From: Straminergon stramineum
Lineage: Eukaryota; Streptophyta; Bryopsida; Hypnales; Calliergonaceae
Length of the DNA: 64,000 nt
Assembly: GCA_963920665.1 (NCBI GenBank)
Contig: OY987273.1
Coordinates: 1,924,501-1,988,500 of the forward strand
Direction: 5' to 3'
Shown: one piece after another, positions 22,433 to 33,809 of the stretch
Position numbering within the stretch: position 1 is the first letter of the stretch
Layout: each line of letters begins with the position of its first letter
Program-made: the position numbers and the translations under genes
Notes under the pieces: generated by a model
Told to the model about the DNA's origin: nothing
The model's input: the letters and a program-made list of their open reading frames with translations, nothing else
The model's database searches: none

Positions 22433-25400
22433 TGTTGTACGCGTGGTGGAGCGTAAGTACCATTACAACACCAAAATGTCGTAAAATGACTCAAAATATC
22501 GTCCTAGGGGATTCTAGATTGTTGCTGCAAGCCGAGATTATTCATATTACCAACTTAAGCTCTCTCTTTACCTCTTTTCTCTCTTTTCCGAATTACTACC
22601 TTTCTGGAATCTAGTCCGGATCTACACCTTTCCGGATTCCGAATCTGTCTCTTCTCACACACACACTAGTTTTGGTGCCTCTATTTTACCCTTAGAGGGT
22701 TCACCTTTGATTGTATAGAGGGGTAGGGACTCAATGCTTGTATTCCTCGCACTCTCTTCTCTCTCTAAACTACACAAAACACACTTAGACCAAATGTTGC
22801 ACTAGCTTAGACCAAGAAACACTCTCACAACTTCCTGGATGGCCAATCCGAAAGGCAGGTCATATAGAGCCGCTTCTAGACTTTTCCACTACAACAACAG
22901 ACCAACAGAAACCAGAATTGATATGGGGATTGTTAGTTGTTTGCTAGACTGATCTTAGGGTTTGGCTGACCTTTTGGTAAGTGGTATGGGGATTTTTTCC
23001 ACTGGTGGTTGTTTATCTCCGCACGGAACCCTCCTTGGTATTCCGAACTTGCACCCACACTACTCCTAATCAGATTCCCGTTCCAGTGTTTTAAAGGCAC
23101 GTGCTTAAGACTAAAATCACTAGTCTAGACTACATCACAAATGTTCCTCACAAATCAAACTCAAGTCTCCTCAGATCCGGATTCCTCCTTTCCTCCTCCT
23201 CTCTCTTACACTACACCACACTTCCATGAAACCACAGGAAAGCTGGATATATGACAAATCAATCCCTAAACGTCCACTTGGTGGCTCAGATTAAAGAAAG
23301 GATGATAAGATACAAACTATAACGCTATGATGGAATGAGAGGGCAGCAAACCTGCCCCTCACTTAAAAAACCCAAAACAACCATAACCAAAAAAGGCCAA
23401 AAAGCCACCCAGAAATTCAAGTAACCACTCACAGACTTCTCAAAACCCCCGAAAAAGTCAGATCCTAGAAATCCGGAACCCGGGCCCACGCTTGGAAATC
23501 CAGATCAGATTCAAAATTCAAAACCTAACTAAATTCTAACTACTTCGCCTTTCGTGCCTTCTTTTGGTTACTCCTGCCTTGGCTTTGCTATGCTTGGATG
23601 GATGACCTTGGAGTCGCTTTCAGAGTTGCCTTCACTAGAGTCGTCCTCAATGCTACCCGGGTCTAGATCTTCTAGATTTCCGGAGGCGAGTTTTCCTCAA
23701 TATTGTCTTCCTCCTCTTCATCTTCCTCTCATCCGGATTGGTACTCCTCGTCCTCAGATTTCTCAATCTGAGTGAACCTCCTCTCATCTTCTTCACCTAG
23801 AGAGGTGTCATCCAAGATGATGGAGATCCTCTCTTTTCTCAGCTGAGACTACAGCATATGCTCAAAACCTTCCGGATGAGTCCGAGCCGAATTCATCAAT
23901 CCGCCAATCCAGTCCGCTAGGTTACTTCGGGTAAACGGCCTAAGTGTCTGAAGTGTCTCCTTCTTTAGAAGACGGAATGTCGGAACCGGTGGTGAGACCG
24001 TAACTTCCATCACTAACTCGTGTGCTGTGTCCGGTTGCTTGGTTGGCTCTCGTGCTGTCATTACGCTCCCTCGGATGGTCTTCTCCAATTGAGTTGACAA
24101 GGGCTCATCTGAATGCCTAAGAGTCTCTTTAGGGACTTCTGGTCTAGCCGGTAGTGGCATTGATGATATCAACTTCACCGGGGTCTCCGTGTCGAAATGG
24201 ATTTCCGGAAAGTTGAAAAAATCCATGACACAGTCCGGATCAATCCGTCGCAGCAACTGTCGCATCTCCTTCAGCATGGAATCCATCTTTGATGAGAAGT
24301 CCACCAGAATCCGGATCACCTTGGATCCGGTGAGATGTCCTTCCTCTACAAGCCGCTTTTGGACGAGAGTGGCCTTCATGACAAGATCTATAGGTCTATC
24401 CACAAACCGGATAGGTTTTGGACCAGCTATAGAGCTTCCTTCTCCCTCTACTTTGCTACGGCCAACTCTCCTTGTGCCTAACTCAACCTGGCTTGAAGGT
24501 CTGTCTTCTCCTTCTCTAGACCCTCAATCTGTTTGTCCTTCCTCCCCAACTCTTCCAGATTCGGAAGTTTCTTCAAGGCATTGAGTATGTCCTCCGGTTC
24601 CGTCTTCAACTCCTTGTTGATCCTCTTGAGCAGATCTACCAAGTTCTCATGGTACTCCTGCGCCTACAGGACCTAGTTGAATCTGGTTTTGAAGAACCCA
24701 GATATGTCTTCCTCCAGCTCCTCCAGAACCTTCTCTTGAGCCGGGAGCTTCCCTCGTGAAGCCGGATTAGTGGATTTCCTCCTTCTCCACTCTAGAAGTT
24801 GCTCCTCTTCTTCCAGCTCTTCCTCCTCCTCAATTATCAGCTACTCCGCCTCTACTTCTTCCGTGAGTCCGTAAAGTAGGATGGTGGATCCGGTGGTGTA
24901 TTCTACCATTTCTACGTCACTCAAAAGTTTCGCATGATGGTAGAGGTGGAACAGGTAAGGACCAATTGGGCTGGTCTTTGCCTTTCCGACGTTGGTGGCA
25001 AGCTTGGAGACTATTGCTCTAATCACTTTGCCCTAGTTGATTGGTCTACCCTCTATAGCATCAAAAATGGTGTTGGCTATCATAACCGTAACTTGGGTAG
25101 GCTTTTTCGGGATACAAGATGGGGATCAGGAACTCTAGGACTAGCTTCTACCTTGCATCTAGACAGTCACTGATGGCATATCCCTCCTTGGAATGGGCTG
25201 CTTTCCTAAACTTTCCTATCGCAAACTTATCCATGCGGAAGGCTAATCCGGATCCCTTTTTGGAGAATCCGTATACCTTGGCTCATACCTCATCTGTCCA
25301 GGTTCTGGATTGCCCCCTCACTATCAACTCATACTTATTCGGAGCTCCTATGATGAGCTCCTGAATCATTCTATCATTCTTGATTGTCCATGGCCTCAAG

Positions 25401-25958
25401 AACAGGCCGACACATCCTATCTCACTTAGGTCATCTTCTAGCTGTGACCTCTCTCTTAGCCTTTCCGGAATGGTTGAACAAACCATTTGCCTTGTCACTA
25501 TGGGTTTCTGGATATCTCCCTCCGCCATCACAAACTGAAAATAAACTGAGATGTGGATAGTTAGTAGCTCTTGAAATGATCACTATCTCACCACTCTTTC
25601 TCTCAACTACACCTGCACAAAAGAGTTGTAGAAGAAAGAGGAAGAAGAAATGGGAGTGGTGGGGTTAAGTACCTGTCATCCTACCAACCGTTCCAAAAAC
25701 GGTCCGTTTACCTGTAACAAATCCCTGGTTTTCTAGACCAGAACTCTAGACCGTAGGTTGTCACTATTCGGGTTTCCGGATTCCAGTTCCGTCCTAGGTC
25801 CTTTTACAGAACACCTAGATCATCTTGTCAGCCTTAATGAGATGTTTAGGCTAAGAGGATTCTAATCCTATTTACCTATTAGAGATTTTGAAAATTTCTA
25901 TACAACTATAAACTATTTAATACTAACCCAGTGGAGTCTGGGTTTCCGGCTCGCAATA
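22433..25958 (-). mobile_element. Unit 2: 3,526-bp element with TG/CA-type ends and GAGAG duplication
   Basis: The element begins TGTTGTACGCG and ends CTCGCAATA (TG...CA with the last C changed to T). It is flanked by a perfect 5-bp duplication, GAGAG at 22428-22432 and 25959-25963. In the sense direction (leftwards) it has a leader of about 430 bp, one frame (25528-23540), and a trailer of about 1.1 kb. Comparing the two ends by eye, I see no direct repeats of LTR length; only TGTTG/CAATA is inverted at the tips. A 5-bp duplication with TG/CA ends is the mark of retroviral-type integration. No polymerase or integrase is encoded. It sits just downstream of the 18.8-22.4-kb pseudogene. Confidence 0.75.
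23540..25528 (-). pseudogene. Coiled-coil protein gene of unit 2
   Basis: Start ATG at 25526-25528 (M-A-E-G-D-I) and stop TAG at 23540-23542 give a design length of about 660 codons. Order: N-terminal globular part with L-I-V-R-G and W-T-D-E-V, then K-F-A-I-G-K-F, A-N-T-I-F, V-G-K-A-K-T-S-P-I-G-P-Y-L-F-H-L-Y-H-H. An acidic run, a coiled-coil stretch (about 24600-24400), T-G-S-K-V-I-R-I-L-V-D-F, a Pro/Arg-rich part and a second acidic run follow, ending Q-K-K-A-R-K-A-K. The copy is dead: a TGA at about 25281, one extra A near 25105 that shifts the frame, and TAGs at 24664, 24448 and 24427. The globular part may be a distant relative of the 'putative plant transposon protein' domain; that is a guess from the layout of conserved words. 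Confidence 0.6.
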
Positions 25959-26460
25959 GAGAGATTCTTATGTCAATTCATTCTGATTGATAGGAGGGAG
26001 TGGATAGTCTTTGATTGTGTGGCATTGATGATTTGCCCATGCTTGATTGTGTCTTGTAGAATAGTGTAGATATCGAATTGGAGTGTATTTGTTACTTGTA
26101 TAGAATCGGTCACTCATCAACAAATAGTTTATCGAATGTAAGGTATATTATTTTGGAATAAATATATGTGACACATGTTTAATGGACTCTTGTCTAATGA
26201 TTTGATATTTTCCATGTTTGTGCCCAATTGGAAAAAATTAGAATTGTACACTATTCGTTGGCACTCAAACAATCACTTAGTAGAGGGGTTTTGCAATCAA
26301 TTAGTAGGATTCAATGCTTTGCGTTGTTTTATGGTTCTACTGATTCTGCATTTCAACAGGTAACTATATCTTTCTTGTGTTTGCTTTGATCTAGTAGTAT
26401 TAGTGGGCCATGGAGAATGTATGCTATAGCAAGTGTCCTTGTTAGTTACGTAGACACGAC
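25959..26460. other. Mostly unassigned; possible exon at 26165-26363
   Basis: The piece at 26165-26360 has a codon-like pattern ending in CAACAG|GTAACT, a plausible splice donor, and could be an upstream exon of the phosphatase-like remnant. No motif was recognised. Confidence 0.25.
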
Positions 26461-27224
26461 AGAAGTGGTTAAACATTGTGTTTGACTTGAACGGAGTACT
26501 TTATTAGTGCTTGGCTAGGTCATCCACTAAGGGGGTCAAGGCATATGAAGTCCATGACAATGTATTTTCTGATCGGGTACCCACTCTCATTGGGACGAAG
26601 GTTGTCTACATTCATCCTAACGTGTGGGAATTTCTAGACGAGGTCTACAAGATCGCTAATCGCATCATAGTTTGGAGCTCCATGCTTAAGACAATGATGG
26701 AGCCCATTGCGGGATTTTTGTTCCAAAATTTTAGACCACCCTTTGACATCCTAAGACAGGACAAGTGCAAGAAGGTGGAAATGTCTCTAGGAAATTTCCT
26801 TGTTTAGGATGGGAATCTATTCAAGCCTCTTCTTCTCAAAGTACTTGCAGACCACTTCTTCTTGGATCCCGATGATCGCATGTCTTTTAGTAAAGACAAC
26901 ATTCTTTTCATTGACAACTCTTCGCACAAAAGTGTCTTCAATGAGAACATGAATACGATATTCTTAAACAGTTGGAATCGTTTCAAGCGAGGGGACAAAG
27001 TCTTCATGGAATCCCTTGCCCCTTGGCTAAAGCAAGATTGTAAACTAGGTAGCTTGCGAGAGTATGTCGATAGCAAACGGATCAAGGAATCCTTCGTGGT
27101 GGAATCTTCATATAGAGTAGATGAACTCTTGGATGGCATGAGAGAGAGTGCTACGAACTTTGGATCACATTTTGTGTTACCGGGGGTGAATTTAGTGATA
27201 GAGCCCAACAAGTGTACAAAGAAA
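26461..27224 (+). pseudogene. Broken FCP1/NLI-type HAD phosphatase
   Basis: All in one frame: I-V-F-D-L-N-G-V-L (Asp codon at 26484, HAD motif I), H-P-N-V-W-E-F-L-D-E, I-I-V-W-S-S (motif II, about 26667), K-P-L-L-L-K (motif III) and I-L-F-I-D-N-S-S-H-K (motif IV, about 26905). This order is that of the NLI-interacting-factor/FCP1-like phosphatases, which dephosphorylate Ser residues such as those of the RNA polymerase II tail. The second Asp of motif I is Asn and motif IV has D-N instead of D-D, variants seen in divergent plant members. Two in-frame TAG codons, at 26505 and about 26805, interrupt it. The second sits where Trp would fit (V-x-D-G), so TGG to TAG is likely. The upstream 5' end is not resolved. 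Confidence 0.65.
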
Positions 27225-27879
27225 TAGACTTCTCTGTGTCGTAGTCAATCATGGGACTCATTATGCATTGTGTGAATGCGAAATCTTCTATACATTTCAT
27301 TCATTTGAATTATAAAAATTTTGAATTTTGATATGAATTTCTACCTTCTTCTTTGCATGATGAAATGTCTTAATACGCTTGCATCATTTCTTCTTTAGCT
27401 ATCTAGTTATCTTTGGGTAGACGATAATGTGTGGGGCTACTCTGAATTTTTGGGACGCTTGAGGTTGGAGGATCAATTATGCACTTGCTCCGACTGAAGC
27501 AGTCGTTGACAAGGAGCTTGTGGTCTAGATCAGAGGCTTCCTTGTCGAGGAGGTCGAACTCAATTGCGGGTAGCTGCTTGCCATATCCACGCTTTATTTG
27601 CTTTGCTTTGCCACGGATGCAGCATTAGCAACCATCCACTTCTCCAAGGGAAATATGAAGGAAGGTGTTGTGGATAGATCGCCCAGGTAGGGTTCCATTA
27701 GGACCCTAATTTGCTCACCGTCCCCTTTAAAGAGGACATCCTCTACACTAGGTCGACTTCATTCACAGTCACCTATTGAATGTACTTAGATCACCTCACA
27801 CAAGAAACTCTATGCGAATGTTGAAGGTGTTGCTGAGGATCTTCATGTTGGCAATAAAGTCCCAACACTAGCTACATAT

Positions 27880-28420
27880 GGGCGACATTTTGTTCACAAT
27901 AGTGATATGAAAACGGATTCCGGGGGTGGGGTCCATAAAAGGAAGATTTCAATGGGTGGATGTATTGTCGGTCATAGAGATATAATTGGTTACTTTCCTT
28001 CCAAATCCATGAAAGGTGTATCTTCACCTTCTTTTATACCTATTTACCATCGTAGAGTTCGTGGTAACCATCGGCAATCAAACGACTCGCGATCAACAGC
28101 AACAACAGATCTGTACATATGCATTGTCAATACATCACTATATAGCTTGCCTCCTCCAAGTTGTAAATCTCTTTCCTACAATGGTATATTGCGAAGCAAA
28201 TGCAATTGACAGAGAAAGGTTGATGAACTAATGAAGATGGGGATGTTCAGTCGTGTCCTTTATACAAGTGAACATCCAAGGCCTTCACAACGCAAGGATA
28301 TCTTCAAGGGGTTAGCTAATTAAAAGCTTTGGAGGCGACAAAGAGCTCTTCTTCGAGCAAGACTAATGATTAGAAGTGTGATTTTTGTTTCCACAACAAT
28401 CGCTCTTGTGAAACATTAGT
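27880..28420 (+). pseudogene. Unidentified coding remnant
   Basis: From 28219 a frame reads V-D-E-L-M-K-M-G-M-F-S-R-V-L-Y-T-S-E-H-P-R, then Q-R-K-D-I-F-K-G-L and R-R-Q-R-A-L-L-R-A-R-L, broken by one TAA. Upstream, the best reading switches between two frames (27907-28040 and about 28060-28210), so at least two indels are present. The regular mix of charged and hydrophobic residues argues that it was coding. The family was not recognised. It lies 0.7 kb downstream of the phosphatase remnant in the same direction and could belong to the same or a neighbouring gene. Confidence 0.35.
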
Positions 28421-28429
28421 TACAATTAA

Positions 28430-31400
28430 TAGAATAGTCATTTATATACAAAAGGATCCATTTTTAGCAATGTAGAGTGCCATAGTGCACTCATAATTGG
28501 CCTCTTCATGTTAATAGGAATACATCCAATTACTATAGTAATTGAGATTTCATTTCCTATGAAGTGAAATATATATACAAGTGACATAAATGGTTTCATT
28601 TGTATATGGGTTCCAAAGTAAGTTCAAGTCCTTTGATGTAAATTGACCCTTTTTCAAAATGTCACACATTTTTTGGACTCTCATTTGAAATTTTGTTTCT
28701 CATCTCTTTATTATATTAGTCTTTGATTGCTCGAAATCTTCTCAAATTGTATCACAATTTAATTTGGGTGCCTATTTTTAATATATATTTGTTCATGTTT
28801 TAGTCACAAGCTTGCCTATATTTATCTTTGCGTTCAACAATTTATCTTTGAATCAAAGGGCCTTAAGGTCTAATTATCACCACTTTTTCTCATTTTAATG
28901 ATTATGACCTTGTACCATAAAAAACTAATGACAACAGCCAAGTGTATTGCAAAGTATTCATAACTTAAAATACAAATGTGAAGACACAATGTTTCAAAAT
29001 AGTAGTATACAAACGTATAGATAAAATTATGTAGATGTTCACTATCTATGCACACTTCAAAGTATTTGCACTTATAGTGAAAGAATTTTTTTTCTAGGAA
29101 TGTAGGATCTTATATTTGTCAATTTCTAAATTTGGACAGTAAATTATGTTATAAACAAAAGTTTGCACAACTAATTTGAAGTTAATATTTGTGGTTTTCT
29201 TGAAAAATATGACTTCAATTACTTGATGTAAAGCAGAGGGATCTCTACAACAGAATACGTTTCATTTGTTTCTAAAAATAATAAAAGTGAAGTAGAGGGT
29301 CTACTCCTACATTTCTTTCTTTCTAAATAAGAAAAAAAACCCATTCATTGTGCTTTTGAATCCTTAATCTTTTAATTTTTAGGAAACAAAAATGATATAT
29401 TCCTTCCGCCAAGGTTAAAGAACTTTAATTTCTGAATTCATGGATTCAATATGCTGAAATCAAGTTGAAAAATAATATAATTAGAGAAGCCTATAAACAT
29501 TTGTACAAGTATAGAATAACATTAATTTCATTTTTTTTTAAATGAAAACTACTATGTGTGTTTTGGAGGAACAAAAAGTTGTAAAATGTTTCTTATTATT
29601 TGAATTTGGTTCTATTCAATATAGTATTAGGTACTTCAATTAAGCTATTGGAAATTATATGAAGCATCTATGAAGCTGTATAAATCTCAACCACATCAAA
29701 TTGATGTCTACCACAAATTTTGAATTAAGGTGTATAAGACAAGGTAACATGTATTCAATTCTTTGAATTGTTTTTATTAAATCCATCTTATACTGGCATT
29801 GATTTAGTTCTCATTAATTTTATTGTACTTCACCATAAATAAAAGTGTTTCATGTATTTATAGAAGATTTAGATTGAACATGATATAGTATGTCATGTTA
29901 TTCAATGTGAAATTAAATATGTATTTCATTATTTGGATTAGATCCACTACATACATTAGAGTTTAGGGTCAAAAAATGTAACGAAATTAAGAAAATGGAC
30001 AACTTTTATACATTTTTTATTGTGAAAATTCGTGGAAACATGTGTTTTGGATTTAGGGTTTAGATTGGGGAATTAGCAACCACTTCATTGTCCATGAAAT
30101 ATAAACCAATAAGTTCTTGAGTATTTCTTAAACATCAAGCCTTAAAAGCCTTTCAATGGTACATACTAGTAACAAAGTGTCACTCAAAAATTGAATTTAG
30201 AACAACACTAAGTTTTTGAAGTGTCACACCATGCAATGTCAATTATGACATCATGATGCCTGTAGGCCATCATTGATTTCAATGGCATAGTGTTTCCACA
30301 CTAAGCAAATTAGGCCTTAATTATATCAATCAATACTATTCATACTAGGGCATGAACATTTTTATGAAGGTTATGTGCACAATTTTTCAATGTCCTATTA
30401 GAATATTGATTGAGTGCTTCATAAAATTCCTTCCTAAAATAACTTCTACATTTCTAAAATCATTCAAACTCCTAAATTCAATATTAAAAAAAGTAAATAA
30501 TTAGCACCAATATAGCTTGTTCGCAAATCCTTTAACTTTAAAGCATTTTGAACCTTTGCGTTTTTCCTCACATGCTTTTTGCCATCCCATGAATTTCAAG
30601 TATAGGAGTGGGAGATTTTTGTTTCTATTTATTAATTGAAGATTAAAGATCACCGATTCAATGTATTGAAAAATTATGAAAAGTAAAAGCCTTGGAGAAT
30701 TCTACATTTTTTCTCACATGTATTTTATTGTAAATAGGAATTTCAAGACATTTATGATTAGAGACCTTCTGAGTACAAGATTGGGTTACCCTAAAACCTG
30801 GTGAAAGAATTTAATACATGTTTTGCTGTTTTAAGAAAATAAGCACAATACATCTTCATTTATTTAATGAGATGAAAATCATGTTTTTATTGAACCATAC
30901 AAATGTTAAGATTATCCTACAAAAAATATGTTTGGAAAACTAAATTTGTAAACTATTGAATTGTTTGTACTAGAAGTAATTCAAAGAAATTAATGCATGT
31001 TTCATAAACTCTGTAAGAAAAGTACACCTACATTCTATATGGATGTCATCTAATCATTCAATCTCATCATACATTCAAAATTTATATAGCCTACAATGAA
31101 TTATTTCATTCTATAATTATACTTTTAAAGATAAAATATATTTTGGAGCAAGTCGTGCTCATCCTAACATAATTAGAGCTACATAATAAAATGTAATTAT
31201 GGACTTTCATATGATGATTGCTTCATGAATATCCATCATTAAATATTATGTACAATTGTACTATAGATCAATTGAATTTACATTTCAATTATCAAATCAA
31301 CTCTAAATATAAAATAGAAGAAAACTATAGGAGAGCTCAAAATTCAATTGGAATAAAGTATTACATTTTGAGAATGTGAGATGCAACACTAAATCCAAAG

Positions 31401-32940
31401 TTACAGTCAAATTATTTCAATGCAATATAATGGATAATTTCTAGATCTTTCACATGCACAAGAACGTCAATGCATAAGAAAAAACAAATCATAAAAAACA
31501 AATGTAGTGAAAAATGTAGAGTAAACTTGCCATTTACCGCATGCATCCCTAAACCACACAACAACTGTTGCCATTTTCCACATTCTAATGGCACAATGCA
31601 ACTACCAATTTGATTGCCATGGTAACAATATTTTGTATCACCCCCCAATGACCGCACATTGTGTAGTGAAGGGTTACAAGGAATTCTTAACTAGATTTTA
31701 GCTTCATCACCTTTAGAGTGCAATAAAATTTGTAGAAAGAAATCTTTTGCATTCTGTTTTTTTGAAGGTGAATCTTAACATGACATTGAATGATCACGCC
31801 AAATATCAAAACATGCAAATCTCTACATTTATGTTGAGAAGGATTTGAATTTAATCTCTGTGGTGATTGGCAAGTTTACTATATCTAAAAAAACTCAATT
31901 TTTTTAGAGTACTTCAACAACTTCAAATGGTTAACTTCAACAAAAGTGCATTACCTATAAATTAAGAAGTTCCTACAAGACAAATGTGTAAATTAATAAA
32001 AACAAATCTCCTAAACCGTAATCACCATTCATGACCTAAACTCTAAACCCTAAATCCTAACAATAACCCTAATTGTGGATAGTAAATGACAAAGATTTTT
32101 TTTAGAAATACGGGCACTAACAAGAGCACAAACGACAAAAAATTGTTTTAGGAATCCATAGAAAGTGATAGCCGTGTTATCAAAAAGTCAAACAATTGCA
32201 CTAATAGCACCTAGCATCTAAGCTGACTAAGTTTTGGGGGGTTGGTATTAATAAAGCTAAATCTTTATGTCCCAAACTTGACAAAAAGCGACATAGAAAG
32301 CAACGCTAAAGTGCTACTACATAAAGTGTATCATGAATGTGGCTAGATGTTGTAGATTTCCAAGGAAATCTTTGTGCAAAATTTTTTTCCACCTCTTCCT
32401 CCTTGAAAGCTTTGTCTCTTCTTGCACCTTCACAACGCATCTTTGTTTATACTAAAGAGCCGCACCCTTAGTTTCTTCTCGTCACTCTATAGCTCTTCTA
32501 TGACTTGCCTAGCACTTCGATGTTTTATTTTCAGCAAATATTTTGTGTCCTTGTTTGCAAATTTAGGCATACAATAGAGACTTTTCACAATGGGAGGGTC
32601 TATACTAATTGCACTTTCAAGAAGGTATCACTGTGCTTTCACTTGATCACAAAGGAAGTGCTACTTCTTATTGTTGTTGCGTGTCTCATCACATTCAATT
32701 TAGGTTTGTGATTTCATAGGCAAATGAGTGAACCATAGAAATATGATTATTGTCTTCTTGATTGAAATTGTTGTAGTTTGCAGCGTCTCAATGGTGAGGT
32801 ATACTAGATAGTGTCCAACATTTACATTGGAAATTATGGAAGATTGAATTCATATGCATGAAAAATAATATGCAATCCTTTGATTGTGGACATATTTATT
32901 TTATCATCAAGTCAACAATAAGTCAAAACAAAAAATACCT
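28430..32940. other. AT-rich gene-poor stretch
   Basis: About 4.5 kb with no recognisable coding frame, element end or tandem array. CTAAACCCTAAATCCTAA at about 32041 is a short telomere-like word. A weak coding-like piece at 32505-32711 has no motif. Confidence 0.55.
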
Positions 32941-32956
32941 ATGAATCACATTAATT

Positions 32957-33305
32957 GTATCCTTGAGTCAACAATAACTCCTATCTCCAACTACGTCATA
33001 TGCTTAATATGCAATGTCTATTTATTCTAAGACATCCCATTCTATTGAAGAGAACAAGGTTATCCTTGACTCGATGATAATCAATTCAAGCGTCAAATAT
33101 ATTCTTGTAATCCCGAACTAAATGCATTGTTTGTCTTCCTTGAATGATGAATATTTCGATATCAAGTATACAGTATCTATTAAAATCTCCTTCATTCTAT
33201 CCTTGAGTCGAGGATAATATTTGTAATTTTTTCGAGCACAATATTGTTTAATCTAAATGATGTAGTTAGATACACTAAACTAATTTATCCTCAATCCGAA
33301 GATAG
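32957..33305. repeat. Four copies of a TATCCTYGA-type palindrome
   Basis: Imperfect palindromes of the form TATCCTTGAG/CTCGAGGATAA lie at 32957-32977, 33061-33080, 33198-33217 and 33285-33305, with a half-site near 33390. The same palindrome occurs inside or next to the introns of the pseudogene at 18.8-22.4 kb (19319-19341, 19431-19451, 20861-20880). Confidence 0.6.
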
Positions 33306-33450
33306 TCTCTTAATTTTTCTAAGTATCTATTTGAGAAACTTGAATGAAAATACTTTACAATTTATCGATGATTGAGTTTTATTATCAATGTGAGGATAAC
33401 CATTCTCCTTGTTTTAGGTCTATCTGTATTTCATTTTTTATTTGTATTCA

Positions 33451-33550
33451 CACTAGTAGAAAATTAATTTTTGAAATCAACAGATTTATGTCAAAAAGTG
33501 ACCAGATCAACGCGACCAAAACAACAGAAAAAATTAATTTTCTACTAGTG
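33451..33550. mobile_element. CACTA-type MITE, 100 bp
   Basis: Ends CACTAGTAGAAAATTAATTT and the mirror AAATTAATTTTCTACTAGTG, with a perfect 3-bp duplication TCA at 33448-33450 and 33551-33553. Its interior (GTCAAAAAGTGACCAGATC, GACCAAAACAACA) matches the right half of the 150-bp MITE at 40649, so it is a deletion derivative of that family. Confidence 0.85.
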
Positions 33551-33809
33551 TCAATGTGGCACATTTAGAGTATTCAAGACTATCGTCAATTTGATGATAT
33601 ATGTCTTCATTCAATCAAGATGACTATTCAGTCATAAAGAATTGTCAATGTCCAAACATGTTTGTTTAGTTCCGCTAGATGTTGCAAGACACATCTAGAT
33701 TGTCTTATTGATGAGAAATATTTGAATTGTCGACTTATATCTTGTAGAATAGATATTTGTTGACTTGAGGAATTTGCAAATCCAATACCTACATTACCTC
33801 CTAATGTCA

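Noticed and set aside
32041..32075. Telomere-like CCCTAAA words (also near 61499 and 11607)
   Set aside because: Only two or three imperfect units; common in plant promoters and intergenic DNA, not an interstitial telomere.
28430..32940. Possible organelle insertion in the AT-rich stretch
   Set aside because: No recognisable plastid or mitochondrial gene words were seen.
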